The notes below the pieces were generated by a model. It had not been told where the DNA came from. It saw only the letters and a list, made by a program, of their open reading frames with translations, and did not search any database. Below, piece after piece: positions 15,408 through 24,480 of a stretch of 64,000 bases of DNA; the stretch's first letter is position 1; every line of letters begins with the position of its first letter. Both the position numbers and the translations under genes were made by a program. This stretch comes from an uncultured Bacteroidota bacterium (GTDB lineage Bacteria > Bacteroidota > Bacteroidia > Chitinophagales > Saprospiraceae), in assembly GCA_937870795.1 (NCBI GenBank), contig CALMWS010000076.1, positions 1 through 64,000 on the forward strand. Reading direction: 5' to 3'.

Positions 15408-17591
15408 TTATCTTGTAAACAAAAGTTCCCGATACTTAGCCAACGTCCAAAGTTCGTCGTCAACCAGCAGCTCCAGCTTATCGCAATGGTATCTTATGTC
15501 GTCAAAGAAAGGTTTGACATGATTGCAATAAGCATCGGCCCTATCCGCAGCATGTTCGATGGTATTGGCTTTCTTTCGCTCTTCAGTCATCGCTTCTACC
15601 TTAGAATTGATACCGGCAATGTGCTCAGAGATTTCCCTGATCAGGGAAATTTGTTCTTTGCCTATGGTTTTGAAATCATCTTCAAATATGGTCTTTAATC
15701 CCTTTACATTTTCTATCAGCATGTTTTGATAACGGATGGCCGTTGGAATGACGTGGTTGCGTGCAATGTCTCCCAGCACCCTACCTTCGATCTGGATTTT
15801 TTTGACGTATTCTTCCACTTCAATTTCGTACCGTGCTTCCACTTCCACGTGGTTCATTACACCCATTTCAGCAAATAATTCCTGTGCCTTTTTGGAAACT
15901 TTGGCCTTCAAGGCAGCAGGGGTGGTTTTATTGTTGCTCAAGCCTCTCCTCTTGGCTTCTGCAGCCCATTCATCGCTGTAACCATCACCTTCAAACAAAA
16001 TATCTCTGGTTTCTTTGATGTATTCGCGCAAAACATTGAAGATGGCATCGTCTTTTTTCATGCCTTGCTCTACCAAACGATCTACTTCAGCCTTAAAATC
16101 CTTCAGCTGCTTGGCCATGATGGTATTGAGTGTAATCATGGGGTTGGCACAATTGGCTGATGAACCCACCGCTCTGAATTCAAATTTGTTGCCGGTAAAA
16201 GCAAAGGGTGAGGTCCTGTTGCGGTCTGTATTGTCGAGCATGATTTCAGGAATCTTACCTACAACATTGAGTTTCAGTTCAGTTTTTTCTTCGGGCGACA
16301 ATTTGCCATCGGATACCCCTTCGAGTTCTTTCAATACTTTGGTAAGCTGGTCACCAATAAAGATTGAGATGATGGCAGGTGGAGCTTCGTTGGCACCCAG
16401 ACGGTGGTCGTTGCTGGCGCTGGCTATGCTGGCTCTGACCAATTCTTCGTGGTTGTGTACGGCCTTGATGGTATTAATGAAAAAGGTCAAAAACTGGAGG
16501 TTGCTCATTGGTGTTTTGCCCGGACTCAAAAGATTGACACCGGTGTCAGTGGCCATAGACCAGTTGTTGTGTTTTCCAGATCCGTTAACACCGGCAAAAG
16601 GCTTTTCGTGAAGCAATACCCTGAAGTTGTGCCTTTCGGCAACCTTTTGCATTACATCCATCAACAATGAGTTGTGGTCTACTGCCAGGTTGACCTCTTC
16701 AAATATCGGTGCCAGTTCAAACTGATTGGGTGCTACCTCATTGTGTCGGGTCTTTACTGGAATGCCCAGCAACATACATTCTACCTCGAGGTCTCTCATG
16801 TAAGAAAGGACCCTTGAAGGGATGGATCCAAAGTAATGATCTTCCAGCTGCTGACCCTTAGCAGAAGCGTGTCCCAATAGGGTGCGTCCGGTGAGGGTGA
16901 TGTCTGGTCTGGCATCGGCAAGTGCCTTGTCTACCAGAAAATATTCCTGTTCCCAACCAAGTGTGGGTACAACTTTGCGTACATTTTTATCAAAGTATTT
17001 CGCTACTTCGGTTGCAGATTCGTCGAGTGCGTGCAGGGCTCTCAGCAAAGGAGTTTTATAATCAAGCGCTTCACCGGTATAAGATACAAAAACGGTGGGA
17101 ATGCAAAGTGTAGTGCCGTAGATAAATGCAGGTGAGCTGGGATCCCAGGCAGTATAGCCCCTTGCTTCAAAGGTGTTTCTGATGCCACCGTTGGGGAATG
17201 AAGATGCATCGGGTTCCTGTTGAACGAGTTGAGAGCCTCCAAATTTTTCGATAACACTGCCGTCCATAGAGGTTTCAAAAAAGGCATCGTGTTTTTCTGC
17301 CGTGGTTCCTGTAAGTGGTTGAAACCAGTGAGTATAGTGTGTCACCCCTTTGGAGAGGGCCCATTCTTTCATGCCCATGGCAATATAGTCAGCCATCTTG
17401 CGCTCGATCTTGGTACCCTGGTCCATGGCAGCCTTTACTGCTTTGAATGCGTCTGGTGTGAGGTATTGGCGCATTGCCGCTTCATTGAAAACGTTTTGGC
17501 CAAAAAGGTGGGATCTTTTTTCAATTTCATGAATGGTTACGGGTTTGCGGTTGAGGGCCTCTTTGAGGGCTTGATATCTGATTATTGCCAT
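15408..17591 (-). CDS. glnN: Glutamine synthetase type III
   Basis: A 727-residue GSIII, the dodecameric ATP-dependent ligase making glutamine from glutamate and ammonium; length is normal for the family (~725-730). Visible family signatures include GWEQEYFLVD, the RHNEVAPNQFELAPIFEE segment, FAGVNGSGKHNNWSM and NRTSPFAFTGNKFEFRAVGSS, which carry the metal and nucleotide site glutamates and arginines. The C-terminal ~150 residues form the long helical extension particular to GSIII. ATG 17591 is preceded by a -7 box (17613-17620) and by a perfect inverted repeat (17643-17670) that could take part in nitrogen control. It is the only ammonium-assimilation gene seen here. Confidence 0.97.
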   Translation of the reverse strand: MAIIRYQALKEALNRKPVTIHEIEKRSHLFGQNVFNEAAMRQYLTPDAFKAVKAAMDQGTKIERKMADYIAMGMKEWALSKGVTHYTHWFQPLTGTTAEKHDAFFETSMDGSVIEKFGGSQLVQQEPDASSFPNGGIRNTFEARGYTAWDPSSPAFIYGTTLCIPTVFVSYTGEALDYKTPLLRALHALDESATEVAKYFDKNVRKVVPTLGWEQEYFLVDKALADARPDITLTGRTLLGHASAKGQQLEDHYFGSIPSRVLSYMRDLEVECMLLGIPVKTRHNEVAPNQFELAPIFEEVNLAVDHNSLLMDVMQKVAERHNFRVLLHEKPFAGVNGSGKHNNWSMATDTGVNLLSPGKTPMSNLQFLTFFINTIKAVHNHEELVRASIASASNDHRLGANEAPPAIISIFIGDQLTKVLKELEGVSDGKLSPEEKTELKLNVVGKIPEIMLDNTDRNRTSPFAFTGNKFEFRAVGSSANCANPMITLNTIMAKQLKDFKAEVDRLVEQGMKKDDAIFNVLREYIKETRDILFEGDGYSDEWAAEAKRRGLSNNKTTPAALKAKVSKKAQELFAEMGVMNHVEVEARYEIEVEEYVKKIQIEGRVLGDIARNHVIPTAIRYQNMLIENVKGLKTIFEDDFKTIGKEQISLIREISEHIAGINSKVEAMTEERKKANTIEHAADRADAYCNHVKPFFDDIRYHCDKLELLVDDELWTLAKYRELLFTR

Positions 17592-17612
17592 TATTGGTTA
17601 GTTTTATGGGGT

Positions 17613-17620
17613 CAAAGGTA
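17613..17620 (-). promoter_or_regulatory. -7 box TACCTTTG of glutamine synthetase
   Basis: Exact TAnnTTTG match on the minus strand, 21 bp before the ATG at 17591. No TTG at the usual -33 distance; that region is AT-only and lies next to the inverted repeat, which would be consistent with activator-dependent expression (inference). Confidence 0.4.
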
Positions 17621-17642
17621 GTTTTTTTTCATATTTTATAAT

Positions 17643-17670
17643 AATACCCCCTAATTTAACAGGGGGTATT
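17643..17670. promoter_or_regulatory. Perfect inverted repeat AATACCCCCT/AGGGGGTATT
   Basis: Two 10-bp arms (17643-17652 and 17661-17670) around an 8-bp spacer. It lies between the Fic stop codon and the glutamine synthetase promoter. It could be the Fic terminator, although the following sequence is ATTATTATAAAA and not a T run, or an operator for glutamine synthetase. Confidence 0.55.
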
Positions 17671-17696
17671 AACAAAAATTAACTACTTTTTTGAAA

Positions 17697-18779
17697 TCAA
17701 CCCGGCCTGGATAGGGCTAAGTGCTCTTGAAGAGCCTCCTGCAGTGCCTGGATGATGAGGTGGTAAAAAGACAAAGGCTGCCCTTCAAGCTGCACTTTTT
17801 CCAGGGCGCGATAGTACCTCAGCCTTGCCTCAGGGTCACCTTTGAGGATGCATGTAGGGTAACCATTTGTGAGCAAAATGAGGTTCATGACCAGACGTGC
17901 TGTACGACCATTGCCGTCAATAAATGGGTGGATGCTTACCAGACGCTCGTGCATTTCTGCGGCAAGCAAGACTGGATGCAGGGTGCGATGGTGCTTTTGG
18001 TAAAACAGGAAATAATCCTCCATAAGTTTACCTAAGATGTAGGGCTGCGGAGGTACATGAGAAGAACCCGTAATGCGCACCTCCACCCCCCGGTAAACAC
18101 CAGCATTGGACCTGTCAATGCCCCTGAGGATCAGGCCGTGAATCTGCAAAAGTACCCTTTCAGTAAATGCTGTTTTGCCTGCAACGAGATCCTCTAGCAG
18201 TGCAATGGCTTCAAGGTGATTGATGGCTTCAAGGTGTTCTGTTACTGATTTGCCGGCTATGGTAATGCCATCCATCACCACCGCCCGGGTTTCTCCTAGT
18301 GTGAGTGTATTGCCTTCTATGCGATTGCTCTCATAGGTATATTGCACTGCAAAGTACTCCTGCATTTTTTGTTTTTGGGTGGCATCTACGGGCTGGTGCA
18401 AAAGCAGCTCGGACCGCAGGTCATCCAATTTTGTAAGTGCAGCTCTGGTAGGTGGATCCAATTTCTGCAATTGAGTAGCCTGGGAAGAATTGAGGTAGTG
18501 CATACGCGGCTCTGCCACCATCCAGGCTTCATTGGCCAATTCTTCATCTTTTAATAAATGATAGAGTTTTTCTGCAAGCCAAAGTATGCGCAACTCACGT
18601 GAAGCCGCCTGGTAAACTGCCGACAACAGGCCGAGGTGGGTTTCAGGAGGCACCCTGCTGCCATTTTCATATTTGCTGAGCAAAGCCTGATCTATGCCTG
18701 TAGCCATGGCCAACTCGCGAAGCTTGAGCCCTGCCGACATACGAAGGCTGAGCAGTTTTTGGTTGAATGTGGTTTCCAT
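17697..18779 (-). CDS. HTH-Fic protein (AMPylase-type, N-terminal inhibitory helix)
   Basis: A 360-residue protein. Residues ~1-65 are an XRE-type helix-turn-helix (LKLRELAMATGIDQALLSKYENGSRVPP). A Fic domain follows with the catalytic motif HPFIDGNGRTARLVMN, where the His and the GNGR loop catalyse transfer of AMP or another nucleotide phosphate from a nucleotide to a protein hydroxyl. The autoinhibitory motif [S/T]xxxE[G/N] is present upstream as SNRIEG, so this is a class II Fic protein with an N-terminal inhibitory helix. The DNA-binding domain suggests autoregulation or a target near the promoter. No antitoxin partner gene is adjacent. Host-type target proteins are unknown. Confidence 0.92.
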   Translation of the reverse strand: METTFNQKLLSLRMSAGLKLRELAMATGIDQALLSKYENGSRVPPETHLGLLSAVYQAASRELRILWLAEKLYHLLKDEELANEAWMVAEPRMHYLNSSQATQLQKLDPPTRAALTKLDDLRSELLLHQPVDATQKQKMQEYFAVQYTYESNRIEGNTLTLGETRAVVMDGITIAGKSVTEHLEAINHLEAIALLEDLVAGKTAFTERVLLQIHGLILRGIDRSNAGVYRGVEVRITGSSHVPPQPYILGKLMEDYFLFYQKHHRTLHPVLLAAEMHERLVSIHPFIDGNGRTARLVMNLILLTNGYPTCILKGDPEARLRYYRALEKVQLEGQPLSFYHLIIQALQEALQEHLALSRPG

Positions 18780-18783
18780 TGAT

Positions 18784-18815
18784 CAAAGATAAGTATAATT
18801 TGACATATTTTGTCA
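18784..18815 (-). promoter_or_regulatory. Fic promoter with candidate operator TGACA-N5-TGTCA
   Basis: On the minus strand an exact TATCTTTG -7 box (18784-18791) ends only 4 bp before the Fic ATG, implying a leaderless or nearly leaderless mRNA. Immediately upstream, 18801-18815 is a palindrome TGACA-TATTT-TGTCA inside the promoter spacer, well placed for binding by the protein's own HTH domain. Confidence 0.4.
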
Positions 18816-18927
18816 TGTTTTTTTTAGTCAATATTTTTGTAAAAAATTAGGGTTGGTACAATATAAAAATTAAATATCTTTATCATTAGAAATCAGTTTT
18901 TTACGATAAATATCTCAATCTTAAGCC

Positions 18928-21627
18928 ATGAAAACCTCTTTGGTACTTTCCCTGGTATTCTTATTCAGCATTACCGCAAGTTTGCTATCGGCTCAGCAAA
19001 AAACCACTTCCATTATCAGGGATGCAAGTGGCACTGTTAAGTATCTTTCTCAATACGAGGGTCAGACATATTTGCTTGAACTTCACGAAGACGATGATTT
19101 GAGTGTTTACCGATACAACCTGACCCAGGGTGCACAACACTGGTATTCCATCAACATTCCTGGACTTTGGAGTGCCTCTAACCTTGTAATATCAGACCGG
19201 AGTTTGCTCTTTAGCAAGAGTGATAAGTTGGTTTACTTTGATTTTGTTAATGGTGATTTTAAAATGAATGGTACCACGGCAACCGGCAATTTTAAAGCAC
19301 CGGGCAAATTGGCCATTCCTGCCCAGTTGAGTTTTTTTGTTGGAGATGGTAAAAATACTTACCTGGTTGCACCTTCCTCCGCTACCCTCTACACTCTGCC
19401 TGATTCTATGTCCTATCATGCTGCCTTTGACAATTTTATTTTTGTTGGCAAAAACCTGGTAGGAGGTGGAAAATGGTATGGCTTGTACGATGTTTCAACT
19501 GATACCACCATTACATTGATACCAAAAGCCAATGACCAGCCAGGAGCTTGTTTTTACAATAACCGATTGTGGTACACAGATACTTTGGGTCAGGTATTGA
19601 CCATAGGTCTGAAAGATAAATTGATTCGAAATACGGATATTCAATTTAAAACAAAGGATACCGCCAAATCCTTGTTCACAGATGGTCGAACGTTGGTGGT
19701 TGTCCAATCCAATGTTGAAAAAACGTTTTGGGAAGTTTTTGATGTGGCCTCTGCTGTGTTGATATGGGAAGATAAGTTTGAGATAACAGGTGGCATTAAA
19801 AAAGGAGAAGTGCGCTGGATAGAAGACCATTTGGTAATGCGTTCAACGCGCGACAAGGTATTGATCATCGAACGCAACAAAACCTTTTCTATGCTTGAGC
19901 TTACGATTGCTGAGAATTATCTGGATGCAACACTACCGACCATAGGTCATCATCTTATTGTGCCCGGCGACAACAATATATACATTTACAATGCCCTGCA
20001 AAAAAAATTAAATAATATCGGACTCAATTTTACCACAAAAGAAGTAAAACAGATTGTTGGACTCGCGGATGGGGATCAGGGTGTGTTTTCCGCAAGCTGG
20101 ATCAACAAGTCTCTTCCCACCCTTTTTGCATTCGGAGATGAAGAATTGAATATCACTGAAATCATGACATTCAATCTGGGATGCAGGCCTTCTGCAAGAT
20201 TGTTTGCTCTTGATCATCGCCTGGTTGTTTTGGATAACCGCCTTTTCGAAGCAACCATGGGCAACCTCGCAATTTCATCTGCTGACTTTTCAAAAACAAC
20301 GGATAAGTTTATCAATTTTTCAGGTGGCAAAGCATACTATAGAAGCAGCCGGGACGGTCAAGATTTACTGTATTTACATGATGGCCAAACCGAACTTCCA
20401 TTGAAAAATGCAAATCAATTTCCAGGTAGTTTGTTGTATGTGCTGGAAAGTCATGATTCTTACTGGCTTGCTTTTCCCCGGCAACTTATGTCTATAAGCA
20501 AAGCCACCCTTTCATGGAAAGATACTGTGCAGATCTCTGAATTTATCCAGGGCCAGGATTCAGTCATTTACTACCTGATTAACAATAAACTGTCAGCACT
20601 GAAAAATGACGGGTCCATGCTTAATTATCAGGCAGGTCGTGAGCCGTTTTGGATTTTATCGGGCCTTAAAAACCAGGATTTTTTTGTTTTTATTGATGAT
20701 GAATGGAATTTAAAGTTTTGTTCCGCAGATACACTTGTTAAACTCTCTGAGGTTGTTTATCCCTGGGCTGTTTTTGGTGCTGCCGGAGATCGCATCTTTG
20801 TATCCTATTCAAAAGACTTTTCCAGCGAAACTGAATGGATTACGGTAGACACAAAAGGGGCTGTTAACAATCTACAAACCGGAGAGAGAAAGCCGATGGC
20901 GTTCGCATATCAGAACTGTCCTAATTTTGGACTTATATATTATGATAATGACAATAAGACTGCCATTCTTGATTACACACACAACAAGCTCATTCATCTT
21001 AGTCCAGATATGACGGCGTTGCGATGGATTTATATATACATTAGTGAAAATGACACACTGGCAATAATCAATAGAGAAGGTGCAATTGAAAGTTATAAGA
21101 TCTCAATGTATTTCACAGAAATGCATGCTTTAAATTCAATAAAACTGCCATACCCTACAGACAATGCCACTATAACCCCAATTCAAAACAATGTGCTCTT
21201 CACTGGTCTAAACGATCTGCTTATTTTTGATGGAAAGGGCAAGGGCACACTTTGGCCTTTGAATACCAGTTTTCAGGCAGATCTAAAACCTGTTTTGTGG
21301 TCGGGATTCTATTATCTGCTTGCTGCCGATGAAACGAAAGAAAGACAGGTGTACAAATTAGACTTAGAAAAAATGACATATTTACCCTTTGAAAAAAATG
21401 AAAAAGAAAAAATTCTCGTCTATCCGAATCCGAGTCAGGAGTATGTAGAGTGGAAAGGAGAAAAAAAATTTACTTTGTCAGGGCTGATCGATATTGCCGG
21501 CAAAGAATGGAAAATAGCTTCTCATGACAATCGCCTAGACATAAGAATGCTGCCTGCCAATGTTTATGTGCTTTTACTTACAGATGAAAATGGGATGCAT
21601 TGCCAGGTGTCTTTTGTGAAAATGTAA
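18928..21627 (+). CDS. Large T9SS-secreted protein, probable beta-propeller, copy 1
   Basis: An 899-residue exported protein: signal peptide to ~residue 23 (LLSAQQ), then ~790 residues of irregular beta-strand blocks with recurring Gly-Asp turns, suggesting one or two beta-propellers but without a recognisable repeat. The C-terminal ~75 residues are a T9SS sorting domain (ILVYPNPSQEYVEW...DIAGKEW...LPANVYVLLL). It is a tandem paralogue of the next gene: shared blocks include QxxTSI, YLLEL.x.DDxxVY, RSTRDKVLIIE / RTVKNKVYVVD, LPTLFA, and TALRWIYIY / TVARWKYLF. Expected to be surface-exposed or released. Function unknown. Confidence 0.8.
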   Translation: MKTSLVLSLVFLFSITASLLSAQQKTTSIIRDASGTVKYLSQYEGQTYLLELHEDDDLSVYRYNLTQGAQHWYSINIPGLWSASNLVISDRSLLFSKSDKLVYFDFVNGDFKMNGTTATGNFKAPGKLAIPAQLSFFVGDGKNTYLVAPSSATLYTLPDSMSYHAAFDNFIFVGKNLVGGGKWYGLYDVSTDTTITLIPKANDQPGACFYNNRLWYTDTLGQVLTIGLKDKLIRNTDIQFKTKDTAKSLFTDGRTLVVVQSNVEKTFWEVFDVASAVLIWEDKFEITGGIKKGEVRWIEDHLVMRSTRDKVLIIERNKTFSMLELTIAENYLDATLPTIGHHLIVPGDNNIYIYNALQKKLNNIGLNFTTKEVKQIVGLADGDQGVFSASWINKSLPTLFAFGDEELNITEIMTFNLGCRPSARLFALDHRLVVLDNRLFEATMGNLAISSADFSKTTDKFINFSGGKAYYRSSRDGQDLLYLHDGQTELPLKNANQFPGSLLYVLESHDSYWLAFPRQLMSISKATLSWKDTVQISEFIQGQDSVIYYLINNKLSALKNDGSMLNYQAGREPFWILSGLKNQDFFVFIDDEWNLKFCSADTLVKLSEVVYPWAVFGAAGDRIFVSYSKDFSSETEWITVDTKGAVNNLQTGERKPMAFAYQNCPNFGLIYYDNDNKTAILDYTHNKLIHLSPDMTALRWIYIYISENDTLAIINREGAIESYKISMYFTEMHALNSIKLPYPTDNATITPIQNNVLFTGLNDLLIFDGKGKGTLWPLNTSFQADLKPVLWSGFYYLLAADETKERQVYKLDLEKMTYLPFEKNEKEKILVYPNPSQEYVEWKGEKKFTLSGLIDIAGKEWKIASHDNRLDIRMLPANVYVLLLTDENGMHCQVSFVKM

Positions 21628-21785
21628 AAAATACTTTTGAAATTATAATTTAAACATTTGGCATAAATCCAAAATATTATACCAACAATCAACCGTATTT
21701 CGTATTTTTATCACTTGTATTTGATTTTTTCAAATTTTTATTATTTTTACGCATTCAATCTTACCCATTTTTTAATCAATGACCC

Positions 21786-24476
21786 ATGAAAAATATTTCC
21801 ATTCTAATTTTGGTGTTATGTAGCTTTTCTATTTCTCTGGCCCAGGAAAGAATTACCAGCATTGTTGCCTCTACGGATAAAAACCTGCGGTATGTAACAG
21901 AATACGGCGGTAAAAACTACCTCCTTGAAATTACCCCCGGTGACGATGTAAACGTTTATGAAATTATCGGTACGAAACAATTCAAACATTTGTGGACGCG
22001 CAATATGTTTTATGTCTACAAACAAACCAACCATTTTATAGCTGGCAACAGAATGGTTTTTAGTCCGGTATTTGGTTTGAGTTCTTATGACTTTGTCAAC
22101 AATACGGCGCCATTGGAATATGGATATTCTGCCTTTTCTATTTTTGGTTCCTGGATCAACTACAGCAGTAATGGAGCTTTGTTTTATGACAACGCAGCCA
22201 AGCCATTTGTGTGCGATCCAAATACGCTCGACATTTCATCGTTGTCAAGTTACTACAAAGTACAAAATACAAGTTACCCCTATGTTTTTACAGCCGGAAG
22301 TGCGGGCAATGATTTGCAACATTATTATATGTACAATGGCAATACAGACAAAACCGAGTTGCTCATAGAAGGTGCTAAAAATGAGCATTTTGGCAATTTT
22401 GATGGTGACTACTTTTGGTTTCTGGATAAGGACAACGCCATTGTAAGGATGCAGTTGAGCACAGCAAACCGCAAAGAATTTGGTCTATATGCCGCACACC
22501 AGACACGCAAAAGAATGGTCATACCCCGTGGCGACCATGTGATGGCAATACAAGCCAATAAAGACAGTACTTACGTAGAAATTTTTGATACCCGCGAAAA
22601 AACCAAAATCAAAGAAATCAAAGTGGCCATTGATGGTGGGTTTGCCTACGACAGAGTCTCCTGGATAGGTGATCGTATATTCATGCGTACAGTGAAAAAC
22701 AAGGTATATGTAGTTGATGTCAACCAACATGCAAGTACACAAGTCTATGATATCTATTCCAATTATGGAGGTAGAAACTGGCCGATCGTTGATGACCATT
22801 TGTTGTTGCCTCAAAAAAATGGTTTTAAGTGGATTGACCTGGGCGCTGGAAGTGCGGTTGACCTTTCTTTGCCATTTGCCATGACAGGCACCCGCGACGT
22901 TCAAGTTGTAAAAACAACGGATGGCTATCTGGCAAGCTGCACCTTTGCGGATTTAAAACTACCTACTCTTTTTGCTATAACAGGCGATAACTTACAGTCG
23001 ATTAATATTGAAAGTGTGCTATCCGGTTGTGAGGCAGATGCCCGCATGTACGTAGTAGGTGATCAGCTATTGCTCAGAGATGAATACCTCTATCGCCTTG
23101 AAGACAGTGAACTAAAAATAGAACCTTACAAGATGATCAAATACACGCAGGATGTGATCAATGTAAGTGGAGATCAATTGTTTTTTAAACAAATCAATGA
23201 AAACAATACCTATATTCTATATACCAACGGCTTGGTTACGGACACGCTTTGCGAACTTCAGGGCAACAATCTTTATATTCAATATGTGCACCATGCCAAT
23301 GGAAGATACCTGATATTTATGAACAACACCCTTACAGAATACCTTCCTGCGAGTAATTCGTTTAAAACTTTTTACAGTGGTGTTTCGGCAGTGAAATTGG
23401 TGGACAGCAGTTTGTTTTTTCTAGCCAATAAATTGTTGTTTGAAATTGACGATCAATTTAAGGTAATCCCCTATTTTCTGGAGATGGGTGATTCTTTCTT
23501 CTTTTTTGATGTATTTAACTTTAGAGGCAATGTATTAACCTTTTCATACGGAGAATTGGTTTCACTTAAAAATGGCAGTTATGAATACGTTAGTCCTTAT
23601 GAACTGTCTACCCCTAGCTACAGCCGCATTGGTCGCTACCTCTTTTACAGTGGATTTTCATATATAGATTATCGTTATCATTTTTTCATAGTTGACGACC
23701 AACTGAATGTTGAAGAAGTATACTTTGAAGGACTCACCGGTGATGTTTTCAATGCAGCTTCCAACCAACAATTTGGTTTACTCAAAGTAAACAATTCCCA
23801 CACCCGGATCTTTGATGTAGAAAGAAACAAAATAATTGAATTGCCCACCGATAAAACGGTAGCGCGCTGGAAATATCTCTTTGACGGGGGGACTGATACA
23901 ATCGGACTGATCAGGGAAGGTAATCAGCTCACTACCTACCGTGTGAGTCAGCTTTACACCCGCTTTGAGGCATTGAGCAGTGTTCCCTTTACCGGAGCCG
24001 ATGGAGGGTTAATTTTTTATCAATACGATGATTTTGTGTTAATCACCGGTAGTGGCACCATCAAAGTGATCAAAAACAATGGAGTCTTGCATGAGCTCGC
24101 CGTCACAGGCAATCAAATCACCTATTCAGAACCCGTTAATTTTAACGGCTATATTTATTTTATGGCCAATTCTCCCGACAAAGGCAGGCAGGTGTACCGA
24201 TTTTCTCCCGCCAGTGTCACCCACACTTCAGACGAAGATCGAGATCCAATAACAGTAGAAATTTACCCCAACCCCTCAGCTGACTTTTTACAATTAAAGA
24301 CAGATGGCAAGACCCAAATTTCAGGATGTCAAATTCATAACCTAAGCGGTCAGAGTTTCCCCTGTATTTCAAATCAAAATACCATCGACATCCAGGAGTT
24401 GGAAACAGGTTTGTATGTGTTGTCTCTGCAAAATGACCAACAAAAAGTATTGCCCATAAAATTTGTAAAACGTTGA
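21786..24476 (+). CDS. Large T9SS-secreted protein, probable beta-propeller, copy 2
   Basis: An 896-residue exported protein, similar in length and plan to the preceding gene but well diverged. It has a signal peptide (MKNISILILVLCSFSISLAQ), a long beta-rich body with repeated phrases such as YFWFLDKDNAIVR, DRIFMRTVKNKVYVV and LPTLFAITGDN, and a T9SS sorting domain (VEIYPNPSADFLQL...IHNLSGQSF...LETGLYVLSL). The 158-bp gap from copy 1 is AT-rich and may hold a promoter. Its stop is 4 bp before the Omp28-like gene, so those two are cotranscribed. The duplicated pair suggests related surface proteins with different ligands; that is inference. Confidence 0.8.
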   Translation: MKNISILILVLCSFSISLAQERITSIVASTDKNLRYVTEYGGKNYLLEITPGDDVNVYEIIGTKQFKHLWTRNMFYVYKQTNHFIAGNRMVFSPVFGLSSYDFVNNTAPLEYGYSAFSIFGSWINYSSNGALFYDNAAKPFVCDPNTLDISSLSSYYKVQNTSYPYVFTAGSAGNDLQHYYMYNGNTDKTELLIEGAKNEHFGNFDGDYFWFLDKDNAIVRMQLSTANRKEFGLYAAHQTRKRMVIPRGDHVMAIQANKDSTYVEIFDTREKTKIKEIKVAIDGGFAYDRVSWIGDRIFMRTVKNKVYVVDVNQHASTQVYDIYSNYGGRNWPIVDDHLLLPQKNGFKWIDLGAGSAVDLSLPFAMTGTRDVQVVKTTDGYLASCTFADLKLPTLFAITGDNLQSINIESVLSGCEADARMYVVGDQLLLRDEYLYRLEDSELKIEPYKMIKYTQDVINVSGDQLFFKQINENNTYILYTNGLVTDTLCELQGNNLYIQYVHHANGRYLIFMNNTLTEYLPASNSFKTFYSGVSAVKLVDSSLFFLANKLLFEIDDQFKVIPYFLEMGDSFFFFDVFNFRGNVLTFSYGELVSLKNGSYEYVSPYELSTPSYSRIGRYLFYSGFSYIDYRYHFFIVDDQLNVEEVYFEGLTGDVFNAASNQQFGLLKVNNSHTRIFDVERNKIIELPTDKTVARWKYLFDGGTDTIGLIREGNQLTTYRVSQLYTRFEALSSVPFTGADGGLIFYQYDDFVLITGSGTIKVIKNNGVLHELAVTGNQITYSEPVNFNGYIYFMANSPDKGRQVYRFSPASVTHTSDEDRDPITVEIYPNPSADFLQLKTDGKTQISGCQIHNLSGQSFPCISNQNTIDIQELETGLYVLSLQNDQQKVLPIKFVKR

Positions 24477-24480
24477 ACTC

